A stretch of DNA of 64,000 nucleotides from contig NZ_JAHRED010000003.1 in assembly GCF_019084045.1 (NCBI RefSeq), forward strand, positions 1 to 64,000, written 5' to 3'. Shown here in pieces: positions 25,897 to 34,727 of the stretch. Source of the stretch: Paeniglutamicibacter quisquiliarum (GTDB lineage: Bacteria; Actinomycetota; Actinomycetes; Actinomycetales; Micrococcaceae). Made by a program: the position numbers and the translations under genes. A model generated the notes under the pieces. The model had not been told where the DNA came from and did not search any database. It saw only the letters and a program-made list of their open reading frames with translations. How positions within the stretch are numbered: position 1 is the stretch's first letter; the number at the start of each line of letters is the position of its first letter.

Positions 25897-26799
25897 TCAG
25901 GCGCGGGTGGAAACGCCCATTTCATCCAGTGCGTTTGACACGGCTTTGCGTCCGGTCTCGTCCAGGCCCTTGACCGGCCTCGGCAGGTTTCCCGGCTTCA
26001 CCAATCCGAGATCCTCTGCCACTGCCGAGGCGACCCGGAAACTTCCATACCGTGCGATAAGCGCCCACAGGGGTTCCATCGCCGTCGATAGCGATCGCGC
26101 CCGTGCCGCCTCACCGGACGCCGCGGCACGCGTGATCGCCAGGCACTGCTCGGGCAGGATCCCCGCCATCACGCTGTACCAGGCATCGCATCCGGACAGA
26201 AGCCCGTTGGCGGCCGCACCGTCGCCGCTGATGCCGATGGTGACATGCCCTGGAACCAAGGCGCGCAATGCCGCGACACGTGCCGTCACTTCCGCGGGAT
26301 CGGCCGACACCGGCGGGATCTTGATCGACGCCACGGCCTTCAGCTGGGCGATCCGTCCGTGCAGTTCGTCGCTGAAATTCACGCGCGTGGTGCCGGGGTT
26401 GTCGTAGACAACCAGCGGCACCGACAGGTTCGCCGAAACCTCCTCGTAGAGGCCGAAGACCTCGTCGTCTGTCAGCGGCTGGTAGGTCATCGGCGCCAGC
26501 AGCACCGCGGCCGCCCCGGCGTTCTGGGCATCCTCCACGTTGCGCAACACCTGGCGGGTGCCCAGCGCCCCAACCCCGACGATCACCGGAACGCCGTCCG
26601 CCCGCTCAACGGCGATGGCAGCCACGCGGGCACGCTCGCTTCGCTCCAGATAGGCGTAACTTCCGGTGGATCCGAGCGCGCCGATCGAGTCGACGCCGGC
26701 GGAGACGAGCCGGCCGATGATGCCCTCGAACGCAGACTCGTCAATGCCGGTCTCGGTCAGCGGGGTCAGGGGAAAGGCGCTCAGGCCGGTGACCTTCAT
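25897..26799 (-). CDS. Dihydrodipicolinate synthase/N-acetylneuraminate lyase-family aldolase
   Basis: 300 residues, DapA-family TIM barrel. GSTGSYAYLERSERARV matches the substrate-binding loop, LVVYDNPGTTR carries the conserved tyrosine, and VASIKIPP contains the Schiff-base lysine. It differs from biosynthetic DapA in having GSTGSYAYL instead of GTTGES, and no lysine-pathway gene is near, so it more likely cleaves a 2-keto-3-deoxy sugar acid or a related compound. Start MKVTGLSAF at 26799. Adjacent genes give no pathway clue. Confidence 0.85.
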   Translation of the reverse strand: MKVTGLSAFPLTPLTETGIDESAFEGIIGRLVSAGVDSIGALGSTGSYAYLERSERARVAAIAVERADGVPVIVGVGALGTRQVLRNVEDAQNAGAAAVLLAPMTYQPLTDDEVFGLYEEVSANLSVPLVVYDNPGTTRVNFSDELHGRIAQLKAVASIKIPPVSADPAEVTARVAALRALVPGHVTIGISGDGAAANGLLSGCDAWYSVMAGILPEQCLAITRAAASGEAARARSLSTAMEPLWALIARYGSFRVASAVAEDLGLVKPGNLPRPVKGLDETGRKAVSNALDEMGVSTRA

Positions 26800-26923
26800 G
26801 TGGGTCCTTCCGCGGGGGAGAAGAGAAGCAGCGATACGTCGAAGCATATATCGATGTTGCCGGCCCCGCCCCGGCCCCGGGCCGCCGTTGGAAAGGCCGA
26901 GCACCGACGCTAGGCTGGGCCGC

Positions 26924-27469
26924 ATGCGAGAGCGGACGCGGCGTCTGGCCGCCACGGGACTGGATTACCTGGCCATCCTGGCATGGATGACGATTCTTGG
27001 CGTGGCCTCCCTCGTCGTCTTCCTGGTGCGCGGGGAACTGCCCGACACCCTGGGAACCATTGGCCCGGTCGGCAGCCAACTGGTGTATTTCCTGCTGCTC
27101 ACGTTCGTGGTCGGCATCTACCTGTACCGGACCGAAGCCGGCCCGCACCACGCGACCTGGGGCAAGAGGAGGATGGGGCTCGAGGTGACGGGAGCGGACG
27201 GTGCGGCGCCCAGCCGGGCGAAAATCCTGCTCAGAACGATCGTGAAGCTGCTGCCCTGGGAACTAGCCCACTTTTTTGTGTGGCAAATGATGTACGTGTA
27301 CTACCGCGAGGGCTACGAATCCGAGCCTCCGCCGTGGATTTTTGTTGGACTCAATGCGGCGTCGGCCGCTGCACTGCTCTACGTCGTAATGGTGCTGGCC
27401 ACCGGGCGCGGACCCCATGATGCGGCTGCGGGAACGACCGTGCGCTTGCGTGCGGCGGCCGCCACCTGA
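26924..27469 (+). CDS. RDD family membrane protein
   Basis: 181 residues, about four membrane helices. The family core is visible: the first helix contains the D of LAATGLDYLAILAW and the loop before the third helix reads GKRRMGLEVTGADG, the RDD pattern of basic and acidic residues. The role of RDD proteins is mostly unknown; some help export or ion exchange. Divergent from the DapA-like gene, convergent with a LacI gene nine bases away. Confidence 0.8.
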   Translation: MRERTRRLAATGLDYLAILAWMTILGVASLVVFLVRGELPDTLGTIGPVGSQLVYFLLLTFVVGIYLYRTEAGPHHATWGKRRMGLEVTGADGAAPSRAKILLRTIVKLLPWELAHFFVWQMMYVYYREGYESEPPPWIFVGLNAASAAALLYVVMVLATGRGPHDAAAGTTVRLRAAAAT

Positions 27470-27477
27470 GAAAGACC

Positions 27478-28521
27478 TTAGGCCTCCACGGTCGATCCGC
27501 GCACCATGAGCGAACTTTCCAGCGTCACCTGCCGGGCTTCGAGTTCCTCGCCGCCGATGAGACGCAACAACTGCTCGGCGGCCCTGCGGCCCAGCAGCTC
27601 ACCGGGCAGGTTGACGCTGGTCAGGCCGGGGGAGCTGGTGGTCGAGTAGGGCAGGTCGTCGAAGCCGGTCACGGCGAGTTCCCCGGGGATCGAGATGCCG
27701 GCGGCCCGGGCTTCCTGCAGCACTCCGTAGGCGTGGGTGTCCGTTGCACAGACCACCGCGCTCACCCCCAGTTTTTTCCACTGCGGCCAGGCCCCGGCGA
27801 AGGCGTTGGCTGCCAGGCCGACATTGATGGTCGCTGCGATCCGCGCTCCCTCGGGGACTTCCATGCCCAGGGTTCCGGCGGCCTCGAGGAAGGCGGCCCG
27901 GCGGACCTCAAAGGTGGTGGTTCCGGTGGTGCCGTCGATGTAGGCGACCTTCTTGTGCCCGGCGGCCGCAAGGTGCTCGGCCAGGAGCCGTCCGCCCTGG
28001 GCCACATCGAGGTTCACCGCCGGGACCTCGGGCCCGAATCCCGGGGCATCAAGCAGCACCAGGGGGCCCGGGGCCGAGAGCTCCTCCAGGAACGACGGAT
28101 CCGGCGCGTCAACGAGCAGACCGGCCGGGCGCAACCCCAGCAGCCGGCGCGTGTCATCGGCGCTTGGCAATTGCCCGGCATCCGTGACCGAGAGGAGCAG
28201 CTGGTAGTGGGAGCCCAGGGCGGCGCGGACCCCGGCAATGACCGTGGCAAAGAAGGGGTTGGAGATATCGGGGGCGACCATGATGACGGTGTTGCTCACG
28301 CCCCGGGCGAGCGAACTGCCGATGGAGTCCACCACGTATCCAAGCTCGCGTATGGCCTCGCGGACCTTCGCTTCGTTGCCGGGGGAGACCCGGCCGCTGG
28401 CCTTGCCGTTGGCAACCAGCGAAACCGTGGCGGTGGAGACCCCGGCGCGCTCCGCCACCATGGCGGCGGTGACCCGTCGCCGAGTGGGTGCCGTGGCGCG
28501 CGGCTTTTGGGTCGAATGCAT
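27478..28521 (-). CDS. LacI-family regulator of ribonucleoside utilisation
   Basis: 347 residues. Helix-turn-helix VTAAMVAERAGVSTATVSLV (about 17-36), then hinge and periplasmic-binding-type domain (VIMVAPDISNPFFATVIAGV; AVTGFDDLPYSTTSSPGLTS). ATG 28521 follows AAAGG. Divergent from nucleoside hydrolase, MFS permease and ribokinase genes, hence the likely local repressor; ribose or a nucleoside is the expected effector. Two palindromic sites with an AAGCGTTT core lie between the divergent genes. Confidence 0.9.
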   Translation of the reverse strand: MHSTQKPRATAPTRRRVTAAMVAERAGVSTATVSLVANGKASGRVSPGNEAKVREAIRELGYVVDSIGSSLARGVSNTVIMVAPDISNPFFATVIAGVRAALGSHYQLLLSVTDAGQLPSADDTRRLLGLRPAGLLVDAPDPSFLEELSAPGPLVLLDAPGFGPEVPAVNLDVAQGGRLLAEHLAAAGHKKVAYIDGTTGTTTFEVRRAAFLEAAGTLGMEVPEGARIAATINVGLAANAFAGAWPQWKKLGVSAVVCATDTHAYGVLQEARAAGISIPGELAVTGFDDLPYSTTSSPGLTSVNLPGELLGRRAAEQLLRLIGGEELEARQVTLESSLMVRGSTVEA

Positions 28522-28689
28522 GGCCTTTATCTTAGTCGAGGCCGGGCGCCGTGCCCGCTGTCCCGTCCCGGCCTCGTCGCCCCGCATTTCCCGCCGGGAC
28601 CCGCGGAACGCCGGCACCGATCCCGCGCCCGCGGTGCCGGTCACCGGGCGAAGCGCCGTACGTGGCGGATTCCGATTCGGCCGTTCAAC

Positions 28690-28703
28690 GTCAAGCGTTT
28701 GAC
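28690..28703. promoter_or_regulatory. LacI-type operator, copy 1 (nucleoside operon)
   Basis: GTCAAGCGTTTGAC is a near-perfect palindrome around a central CG, placed in the lacI/nucleoside-hydrolase intergenic region. A second copy follows 35 bases later. Confidence 0.72.
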
Positions 28704-28724
28704 TAGGGAGTTTTTGCCACTCAA

Positions 28725-28738
28725 GTTAAGCGTTTGAC
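28725..28738. promoter_or_regulatory. LacI-type operator, copy 2 (nucleoside operon)
   Basis: GTTAAGCGTTTGAC differs from copy 1 by one base. The 35-base offset is about three and a half helical turns, so the two dimers would lie on roughly opposite helix faces. Confidence 0.7.
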
Positions 28739-28836
28739 GCGGGGTGCCAAAAGGTGCCAGAATTCCGGGGAAACAGCATTCCCTTTCCGCGGGCGCGATC
28801 CGGCGGGAAGTTATCCCCGAAGATGTGGAGAAAACC

Positions 28837-29817
28837 ATGGGCGCACCCCTCGCTTCAACCGAGCCGCGGAAGATCATCCTCGACTGCGATCCCGGGCACG
28901 ACGACGCCGTTGCGATCCTGCTGGCACACGGCAGCCCCGCGATCGAACTGCTTGCCGTCACCACCGTGGTCGGCAACCAGACCCTGGCCAAGGTCACCAA
29001 GAACGCACTCGCGACCGGGACCATCGCCGGGATCACCGGGGTTCCCTTCGCCGCCGGCTGCGACCGCCCGCTGGTGCGCACCATCGAAAACGCGCCCGAC
29101 ATCCACGGCGAATCGGGCATGGATGGCCCGCTGCAGCCCGAATCCGCCATCGAGCTGGACCCCCGCCACGCCGTTGACCTGATCATCGACACGATCATGG
29201 CGCACGAGCCGGGCACCGTCACCCTGGTCCCCACCGGCGGCCTGACCAACATCGCCATGGCCGCTCGCAAGGAGCCGCGCATCGTCGAGCGCGTGAAGGA
29301 AGTCGTGCTGATGGGCGGCGGCTACCACGTGGGCAACTGGAGCGCCGTGGCCGAATTCAACATCATCATCGACCCCGAGGCCGCGCACATCGTCTTCAAC
29401 GAGAAGTGGCCGGTGGTCATGGTCGGGCTCGACCTGACCCACCAGGCGCTTGCCACCGACGAGGTCGTCGCGCAGATCGAGGCCGTCGGCACCGGCCCGG
29501 CCAAGTTCGTGCGCGAACTCATGGACTTCTTCAAGGCAACCTACAAGGACGCCCAGGGCTTCGACTTCCCGCCGGTCCACGACCCCTGCGCCGTCGCGTA
29601 CGTCATCGACCCGACCATCGTCACCACCCGCAAGGTGCCGGTGAACATCGAGCTGCAGGGCACCTTGACCCTGGGCATGACGGTGGCCGACTTCCGCGCC
29701 CCGGCCCCGGCCGACTGCCACACCTCCGTCGCCGTGGACCTTGACCACGAGCGCTTCTGGAACCTGGTGACCGACGCGCTGGTGCGCATCGGCGACGTCG
29801 AGCTCGCAAGCGCATGA
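28837..29817 (+). CDS. Ribonucleoside hydrolase (inosine-uridine preferring family)
   Basis: 326 residues. Calcium-binding motif ILDCDPGHDDA (Asp16, Asp18, Asp22, Asp23) is exact; VTLVPTGGLTNIAMAA, FNIIIDPEAAHIVF and VHDPCAVAYV complete the family pattern. It splits nucleosides into base and ribose. ATG with GGAG upstream. Overlaps the MFS gene by four bases and is followed by ribokinase, giving a full uptake-hydrolysis-phosphorylation route. Which nucleosides are preferred cannot be read. Confidence 0.93.
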   Translation: MGAPLASTEPRKIILDCDPGHDDAVAILLAHGSPAIELLAVTTVVGNQTLAKVTKNALATGTIAGITGVPFAAGCDRPLVRTIENAPDIHGESGMDGPLQPESAIELDPRHAVDLIIDTIMAHEPGTVTLVPTGGLTNIAMAARKEPRIVERVKEVVLMGGGYHVGNWSAVAEFNIIIDPEAAHIVFNEKWPVVMVGLDLTHQALATDEVVAQIEAVGTGPAKFVRELMDFFKATYKDAQGFDFPPVHDPCAVAYVIDPTIVTTRKVPVNIELQGTLTLGMTVADFRAPAPADCHTSVAVDLDHERFWNLVTDALVRIGDVELASA

Positions 29818-31235
29818 GCACGCTGACCGAAAAGGCCACCGGCACCCGCGGCGGCGCCGCGGCGCTGACCGCCGCCCTGCTCACCGCCTGCGTGGCGTTC
29901 CAGCTCAACGCCTCCATGCTCAGCCCCGCGCTGGTGACCATGGGCGAGGAACTGGGCACCGACCAGGCGGCCATCGGCCTGTCCCAGACCTGGTTCTTCA
30001 CCACGGCCGCGCTGTTCTCCCTCTTCCTGCCCCGACTTTCCGACGTGGTGGGCCGCAAGCGCATCCTCGTCATCATGATGCTGCTGACCGCCGTCGGCTC
30101 CGTGGTCGCGGCCCTGGCCCCGAACATCGGCTGGCTCTTCGCCGGACGCATCATCCAGGGCATCTCCGGGCCGACCGTCCCGCTCTGCCTGCTGATGCTG
30201 CGTTCGGCCGTGCCCAACCCGCGCCGCTACGGCACCCTCATGGGCCTGATCCTCGCCGTCAACGGCGGGGTCGCCGGCGTCGATTCCTTCCTCGGCGGCT
30301 ACCTCGCCGAGAACCACGGCTTCCGCTCCATCTTCTGGTTCATGGTCGTCCTCGCCGTCCTGGCCGCAGCCGCGGTGGCACTGCTGACCCGCGAGTCCAA
30401 GCCGCAGGCGGGCACCAAGATGGACTGGCGCGGCGTGTTCTTCATCGTCGTTGCCGTCGGCGCCCTGCTGACCGCGCTGAACGAGGCCGCCAAGCTGGTC
30501 GGCGGCATCGACCCAGCCACCGTGATCACCTCCGTCGTGCTGCTGGCCCTGGCCGCCGCCGCCTTCTACGGCTTCTGGGCCACCGAGAAGCGCGTGGCCG
30601 AGCCCATGGTGCAGCTCGAGCACCTGCGCCAGCGCGCCACCTGGGCGCCGCTGCTGACCACGGTGCTGACCATGACCGGCATCTTCGCGGTCATCAACGG
30701 CATCGTCCCGGCCTACGTGCAGGCGGCCGGCCCCGGCTTCGGCGTCGGTCCCACCCAGACCGCGCTGCTGATCCTCACCCCCTACGCGTTGCTGGGCTGG
30801 ATCTTCGGACCCATCAGCGGACGCCTGGCCCCGGTGTGGGGCTACAACAAGGTGCTGCGCATCGGCATGGTCGGCTCGGTGGCCGCGCTGTTGGTCATCG
30901 TGTTCTTCGGCATGGATTCGCTTCCCATGATGGTTGCCGGCACCGCGCTGCTGGGCATCATGTACGCCGGCACCGCCAACATCATGCTCAACGGCCTGGG
31001 TGTGGTGCTCTCGCCCAAGGGCAACCCCGGCTTCCTGCCGGGCATGAACGCGGGCGCCTTCAACCTGGGTGCCGGGCTGAGCTTCCTGGTGCTCCCCGCG
31101 GTGCTCGTGGGAACATCGTCCCTGGGCGACCGCGCCTCCTACGTGACCGTGGTGGTGGTCGGCCTTCTCATCACCGTGGCCGCCTTCGCCGCGTCGCTGT
31201 TGATCCCCAAGCCCGTCGATGCAGAGGTGAAGTAG
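29814..31235 (+). CDS. MFS transporter, likely nucleoside uptake
   Basis: 473 residues, DHA2-like with about 14 membrane segments. The early loop SLFLPRLSDVVGRKRILVI is the MFS motif A (loop 2-3). It overlaps the nucleoside hydrolase gene by ATGA and abuts the ribokinase gene, so nucleoside or ribose import is inferred from context only; DHA2 members are more often exporters. Confidence 0.82.
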   Translation: MSTLTEKATGTRGGAAALTAALLTACVAFQLNASMLSPALVTMGEELGTDQAAIGLSQTWFFTTAALFSLFLPRLSDVVGRKRILVIMMLLTAVGSVVAALAPNIGWLFAGRIIQGISGPTVPLCLLMLRSAVPNPRRYGTLMGLILAVNGGVAGVDSFLGGYLAENHGFRSIFWFMVVLAVLAAAAVALLTRESKPQAGTKMDWRGVFFIVVAVGALLTALNEAAKLVGGIDPATVITSVVLLALAAAAFYGFWATEKRVAEPMVQLEHLRQRATWAPLLTTVLTMTGIFAVINGIVPAYVQAAGPGFGVGPTQTALLILTPYALLGWIFGPISGRLAPVWGYNKVLRIGMVGSVAALLVIVFFGMDSLPMMVAGTALLGIMYAGTANIMLNGLGVVLSPKGNPGFLPGMNAGAFNLGAGLSFLVLPAVLVGTSSLGDRASYVTVVVVGLLITVAAFAASLLIPKPVDAEVK

Positions 31236-32207
31236 TTGGATACCCAAGCCCCGGACAACCAGGCCGGCCGGATCATCGTGGTCGGCTCGCTGAACGCCGA
31301 CCTGACCATCTACACCCGGCGACTGCCGGCCCCGGGGGAGACCCTGCACGGTGAGGGCTTCACCGTGAACCCCGGCGGCAAGAGCGCCAACCAGGCGGTT
31401 GCCGCCGGGAAGCTCGGCGGCAACGTGGCCCTGGTGGGCGCCGTGGGCCGGGACGCGAACGGAACCATGCTGCTCGAGTCCTGCGCCGCCGCAGGCGTCG
31501 ACGTCAGCCAGGTCCGCCGCGCCGAGGGCGTGGAGACCGGCGTCGCGGTGGTCACCGTGGATGCGCACGGGGAGAACAGCATCGTGATCTCCGCCGGCGC
31601 CAACGGGACCCTGTCCCCGGCCGACGTCGAGGCGGCAGCTGCCGCCTTCGAGGGCGCCGCGGTGCTCTGCCTGTGCCTGGAGGTCGGCCTGGAGACCGTC
31701 GAGGCAGCGGCCCGGGCCGGCGCTGATGCAGGCGCGAAGGTGCTGCTGAACCTTTCCCCGTACGCCCCGATCCCCGCCAGCCTGGCCCGGCTCTCGGACG
31801 TGCTGCTGGTCAACGCGCACGAGGCCTCGCAATTCCTTGGCGGGGAACGGATCCCGGAACCCGATGCCGAGGCCTCGGCCTGGGAACCGGTCCTGGAGCA
31901 CCTGGTGGCCCGCGGGCTGCCAAGCGCCGTGGTGACCCTGGGTGCCGAAGGCTCGGTGGTGCTGGACTCCACCGCCGAGACGGGGAAGCGCATTGTCCGC
32001 ATCTCCCCGACCCGGGTCGACGCGGTGGACACCACCGGCGCCGGCGACGCCTTCACCGGCGGGCTGGCCGCGCGCCTGGCCGCCGGGGACGCCCTGGCCG
32101 ATGCCGCGGCCTTCGCCTCGGTGGGAGCCGCACTTGCCGCCACCCGGAAGGGCACGCAGGCCGCCTACCCGGATGCCGCCGCGGTCAACGCCAGGCTCAA
32201 CGCCTAG
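31236..32207 (+). CDS. rbsK: Ribokinase (PfkB family)
   Basis: 323 residues. IIVVGSLNADLTIYTRRLPA at the start, the first PfkB signature NPGGKSANQAVAAGKLGG, and the second VDTTGAGDAFTGGLAAR with the catalytic Asp. It phosphorylates ribose released by the nucleoside hydrolase, feeding the pentose phosphate pathway. TTG start immediately after the MFS stop, with GAGGTGA upstream inside that gene. Some uncertainty over the exact sugar, but operon context supports ribose. Confidence 0.9.
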   Translation: MDTQAPDNQAGRIIVVGSLNADLTIYTRRLPAPGETLHGEGFTVNPGGKSANQAVAAGKLGGNVALVGAVGRDANGTMLLESCAAAGVDVSQVRRAEGVETGVAVVTVDAHGENSIVISAGANGTLSPADVEAAAAAFEGAAVLCLCLEVGLETVEAAARAGADAGAKVLLNLSPYAPIPASLARLSDVLLVNAHEASQFLGGERIPEPDAEASAWEPVLEHLVARGLPSAVVTLGAEGSVVLDSTAETGKRIVRISPTRVDAVDTTGAGDAFTGGLAARLAAGDALADAAAFASVGAALAATRKGTQAAYPDAAAVNARLNA

Positions 32208-32264
32208 CCCCTTCCCTGCCCGTCCCCGATCCCCCGGGAAGGGCGGGACCCCCCGGCCGCGCCA

Positions 32265-32296
32265 GATCCCTCCCGGACCTTTCCCCGGGAGGGATC
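32265..32296 (+). terminator. Terminator of the nucleoside operon
   Basis: Twelve-base perfect stem (GATCCCTCCCGG and complement) with an eight-base loop, about 58 bases after rbsK. Confidence 0.65.
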
Positions 32297-32423
32297 CGGC
32301 GTTAAGCCAAGTGGGCGCAGCATCCCGTTGCGCGTCCACTCGGGTGCACCTAGGCTCAGGGTGAGGGCGCACCACCAGGTGTCCCGGACCGCGGAACCGC
32401 ACAGCCCGTGAAGGACCCAGCCC

Positions 32424-33302
32424 ATGCCATTCGGCCCGCTCAAGAGGTGGCTCGACGCCAAGAGAAGCGACGACTACATGTACATGACCCGGCCCCGGGC
32501 CCGGGCCGCGCTCCGGGAGTTCCTTGACGAACGCCCACCGGCCCTGCGCCGGCTGGAGGAACTGATGACGGTTGACGGCCAGGATCCGGCCGTTGTCCTG
32601 GACGGCACCCCGGAGAGCCTGGTTCCGCTGTGGGGCTGGATGCTTTCGAGGTTCACCGCCCGCGAAGCCGCCGGCGCCACCGACCCCGCCTCCGTGGCCA
32701 GGGCGGCCTGGCCGTCGTGGGAACGCCATACCAGGGAGGTGGAGCAGACCCTGTCCATTCAGTCGCTGACGCTTCTGGACGGGCTGGTGTCCTACCTTGC
32801 CCAGGTGGTGCTGGCCCGCGCGCCGTTGGCACGGTGGGAGATCGCGCATGACAGCCACAAGCGCTACCACCTGGAGAACCACCCGGTGCTGGTCAGCGGG
32901 ACGGGCAAGAACCACAACTTCCTCCCCGGTCTCCCGGTGGTCCTCGTGGTCAGGATCTTCCACGGGCTTGATGAGCCGCAGGACGACAGCATGGCCCAGT
33001 ACGCGCGCAGGCTCATCGAGCAGCTGAACCGGGACGAGGAGAGCGACGACGAGCTCGCCGAGCCGGAGCCGCCCTACGAGGTCGAGGACGTCCGCGGCGA
33101 GGAGGGGGACTACGACTTCGAGATCGGCCTGGGCGAGGAAATCGCCCACGAACGCTCGCGCGCGGTCGACAGGATGGTCCGCAAGTTGGGCCGAGCGGAC
33201 GGGGTCAAGGAGGCATTCCGGGAGGACCGGGAGATCATCCTGGTGCGGGCTCCGTCGTGGAGCCTCGACGCGCTGGAGGAATGGCTTTCCCGGCACCTCT
33301 GA
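32424..33302 (+). CDS. Uncharacterised acidic protein
   Basis: 292 residues, family not recognised. No signal peptide or membrane helix. It has mixed alpha-helical content, a central segment HLENHPVLVSGTGKNHNFLP that looks conserved-site-like (His, Asn, Gly, Lys), a hydrophobic strand LPVVLVVRIFHG, and a strongly acidic stretch (about 192-232, DEESDDELAEPEPPYEVEDV). It is flanked by the nucleoside operon terminator and a convergent membrane gene. Third-position GC is like its neighbours, so it is a normal chromosomal gene. Confidence 0.7.
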   Translation: MPFGPLKRWLDAKRSDDYMYMTRPRARAALREFLDERPPALRRLEELMTVDGQDPAVVLDGTPESLVPLWGWMLSRFTAREAAGATDPASVARAAWPSWERHTREVEQTLSIQSLTLLDGLVSYLAQVVLARAPLARWEIAHDSHKRYHLENHPVLVSGTGKNHNFLPGLPVVLVVRIFHGLDEPQDDSMAQYARRLIEQLNRDEESDDELAEPEPPYEVEDVRGEEGDYDFEIGLGEEIAHERSRAVDRMVRKLGRADGVKEAFREDREIILVRAPSWSLDALEEWLSRHL

Positions 33303-33341
33303 GGTTCGGCGGCCATCGGTGTTCCCTTTTTTCCGTTCCGT

Positions 33342-33959
33342 TCAGCGAAGCGGTGCTGCCACGTCGACGAGGGTGATCGTGTCGCGCCCGCGCACGCCCT
33401 GGAAGCTGTACTCGCCCCAGCGGACAGACTGCGCCTGCTCGTGCTCGACGGCGCTCCAGTCCCAGCCGAGCACGGCGGGGGAGTCGGCGCCGCATTGCGG
33501 CGGGAAGGACTCCATGACGGTCGTGCAGTAAACGGGACCGGTCCCGCCATCCAGCACCGTGCCGGCGAAGGACCGTTCGGGCGCGGGTGACAGCGCGATG
33601 AGCAGCGCGAGGACCGCGAGCACCAGCGCAACCGGTGTCATCACGTAGCGCTCCGGCCTGGATCGGGAGATCGCATTCATCACCACCCCGAGGGCAAGGT
33701 ACCCGAACACGACCCAGCTGCCCACGCGGGAGAGGCCTTCCGGAAACATGTCGAGAATTCCTGCCCGGTGCAGGGCAAGCACCGCGATGAACCCGTAGAC
33801 CAGGATGGAGAACGCCGAGGCGATCCGGTAGCCGGTCGGCAGGATGCCGGGATGTTGCCCGCCCCACGCGAACCGACCCCACGGCGCCCCACACGCCAAG
33901 GCAAGCTGGAAGATGGCCAACAGGGCCAGCACTGCGACGAAGACGACGGCGACGGTCAT
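33342..33959 (-). CDS. Four-helix membrane protein of unknown function
   Basis: 205 residues. Helices near 2-22, 45-66, 80-100 and 108-127. The C-terminal 75 residues form a hydrophilic domain with two cysteines (YCTTVMESFPPQCG), which could make a disulphide if outside the cell. Start ATG 33959 begins directly with the first helix; the frame continues upstream but without membrane or conserved sequence. No family recognised. Confidence 0.65.
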   Translation of the reverse strand: MTVAVVFVAVLALLAIFQLALACGAPWGRFAWGGQHPGILPTGYRIASAFSILVYGFIAVLALHRAGILDMFPEGLSRVGSWVVFGYLALGVVMNAISRSRPERYVMTPVALVLAVLALLIALSPAPERSFAGTVLDGGTGPVYCTTVMESFPPQCGADSPAVLGWDWSAVEHEQAQSVRWGEYSFQGVRGRDTITLVDVAAPLR

Positions 33960-34586
33960 GGACGGAAGCCTACTATGTGCCCTGGAACGGGCAAGGGGGC
34001 GGCTTCCCGCCTTTTTGGGGTCCAGAGTTGAACCTCCGCGTTGGACCACGCGGATTCCACGTGCCAGCCGATTTGTCCATTTAGTACTATCATGCGATAG
34101 TTAAAGGTCCCCTAGAGATTTGCCAGAAGAGCGTGAGCAGCGGAATTTTCCGCACGGCCGCTCGTATAGCAGTGCAAACACTTGGGCGGAACGGACAGTT
34201 GGGCCGGGATGAATTTGTCAGGGCCGGATGCAGCGCTGAAGGTAGCGACAGCAAATCCCCCGTACCCACGCTCTGCAGCCTGAACCGAAAGCGGGCCGCG
34301 CGATCCGATGAAGCACGCCTGCCAGAAATCTTTGCTGACGGGCCCCTGCACATCGCTTCGGATGTCGATTGCACGTTGGAGTTGGCCGGTCAATGGACCG
34401 GCGGATCAACGAGGATTGTTCGAAATTCGGCAGGCACCTCCCTCGACGTGGAGGGCCTGCAATAGCACCACTCGGAATGTGCCAACTGTTCGACGCCTCC
34501 CGGCGTCGAACACGGCGCTCCCGGCGGTGAACGACGCTGGGCATGCCCCGTCGAATTGCCGCACAGTCACGAAAGGACGGATCAGA
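33960..34586. other. 627-base stretch without a convincing gene
   Basis: Several short overlapping frames on both strands exist, none with a ribosome site plus recognisable protein. Less GC-rich than the flanks in places. It holds an ACTATC-GATAGT inverted repeat at 34086-34101. It may contain a decayed gene or an untranslated RNA; nothing firm is seen. Confidence 0.4.
34086..34101. promoter_or_regulatory. Orphan operator-like palindrome
   Basis: ACTATC-ATGC-GATAGT, perfect six-base arms in an AT-rich pocket. The size suits a TetR- or MarR-type site, but no such regulator or target gene is adjacent. Confidence 0.3.
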
Positions 34587-34727
34587 ATGACACCAGGTCA
34601 CGAAGCACTCATCATCACCGCCATCGCGATGATCGGCCTACTCAGCGTGCTGACCTTTGCCATGGTCTCGCGCTACCGCAAGGCCCACAACAGGCACGGG
34701 GAACCAGGCGCCGAAAAAGCCGCATAG
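34587..34727 (+). CDS. 46-residue single-helix membrane peptide
   Basis: MTPGHEALIITAIAMIGLL opens one membrane helix (about 7-28), followed by a basic, then Ala/Glu tail. ATG is preceded by AAAGGA nine bases upstream. Clear N-out/C-in charge pattern. Too small for family assignment; the ribosome site and helix make it a likely real small protein. Confidence 0.6.
   Translation: MTPGHEALIITAIAMIGLLSVLTFAMVSRYRKAHNRHGEPGAEKAA

Noticed and set aside
29541-33296. A 1251-codon minus-strand reading across the nucleoside operon
   Set aside because: Histidine/Gly/Arg-rich nonsense opposite well-identified nucleoside hydrolase, MFS and ribokinase genes.
34133-34465. A 110-codon plus-strand frame and a 93-codon minus-strand frame in the 33960-34586 gap
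   Set aside because: No ribosome site, no plausible domain or helix pattern, and the two overlap each other.
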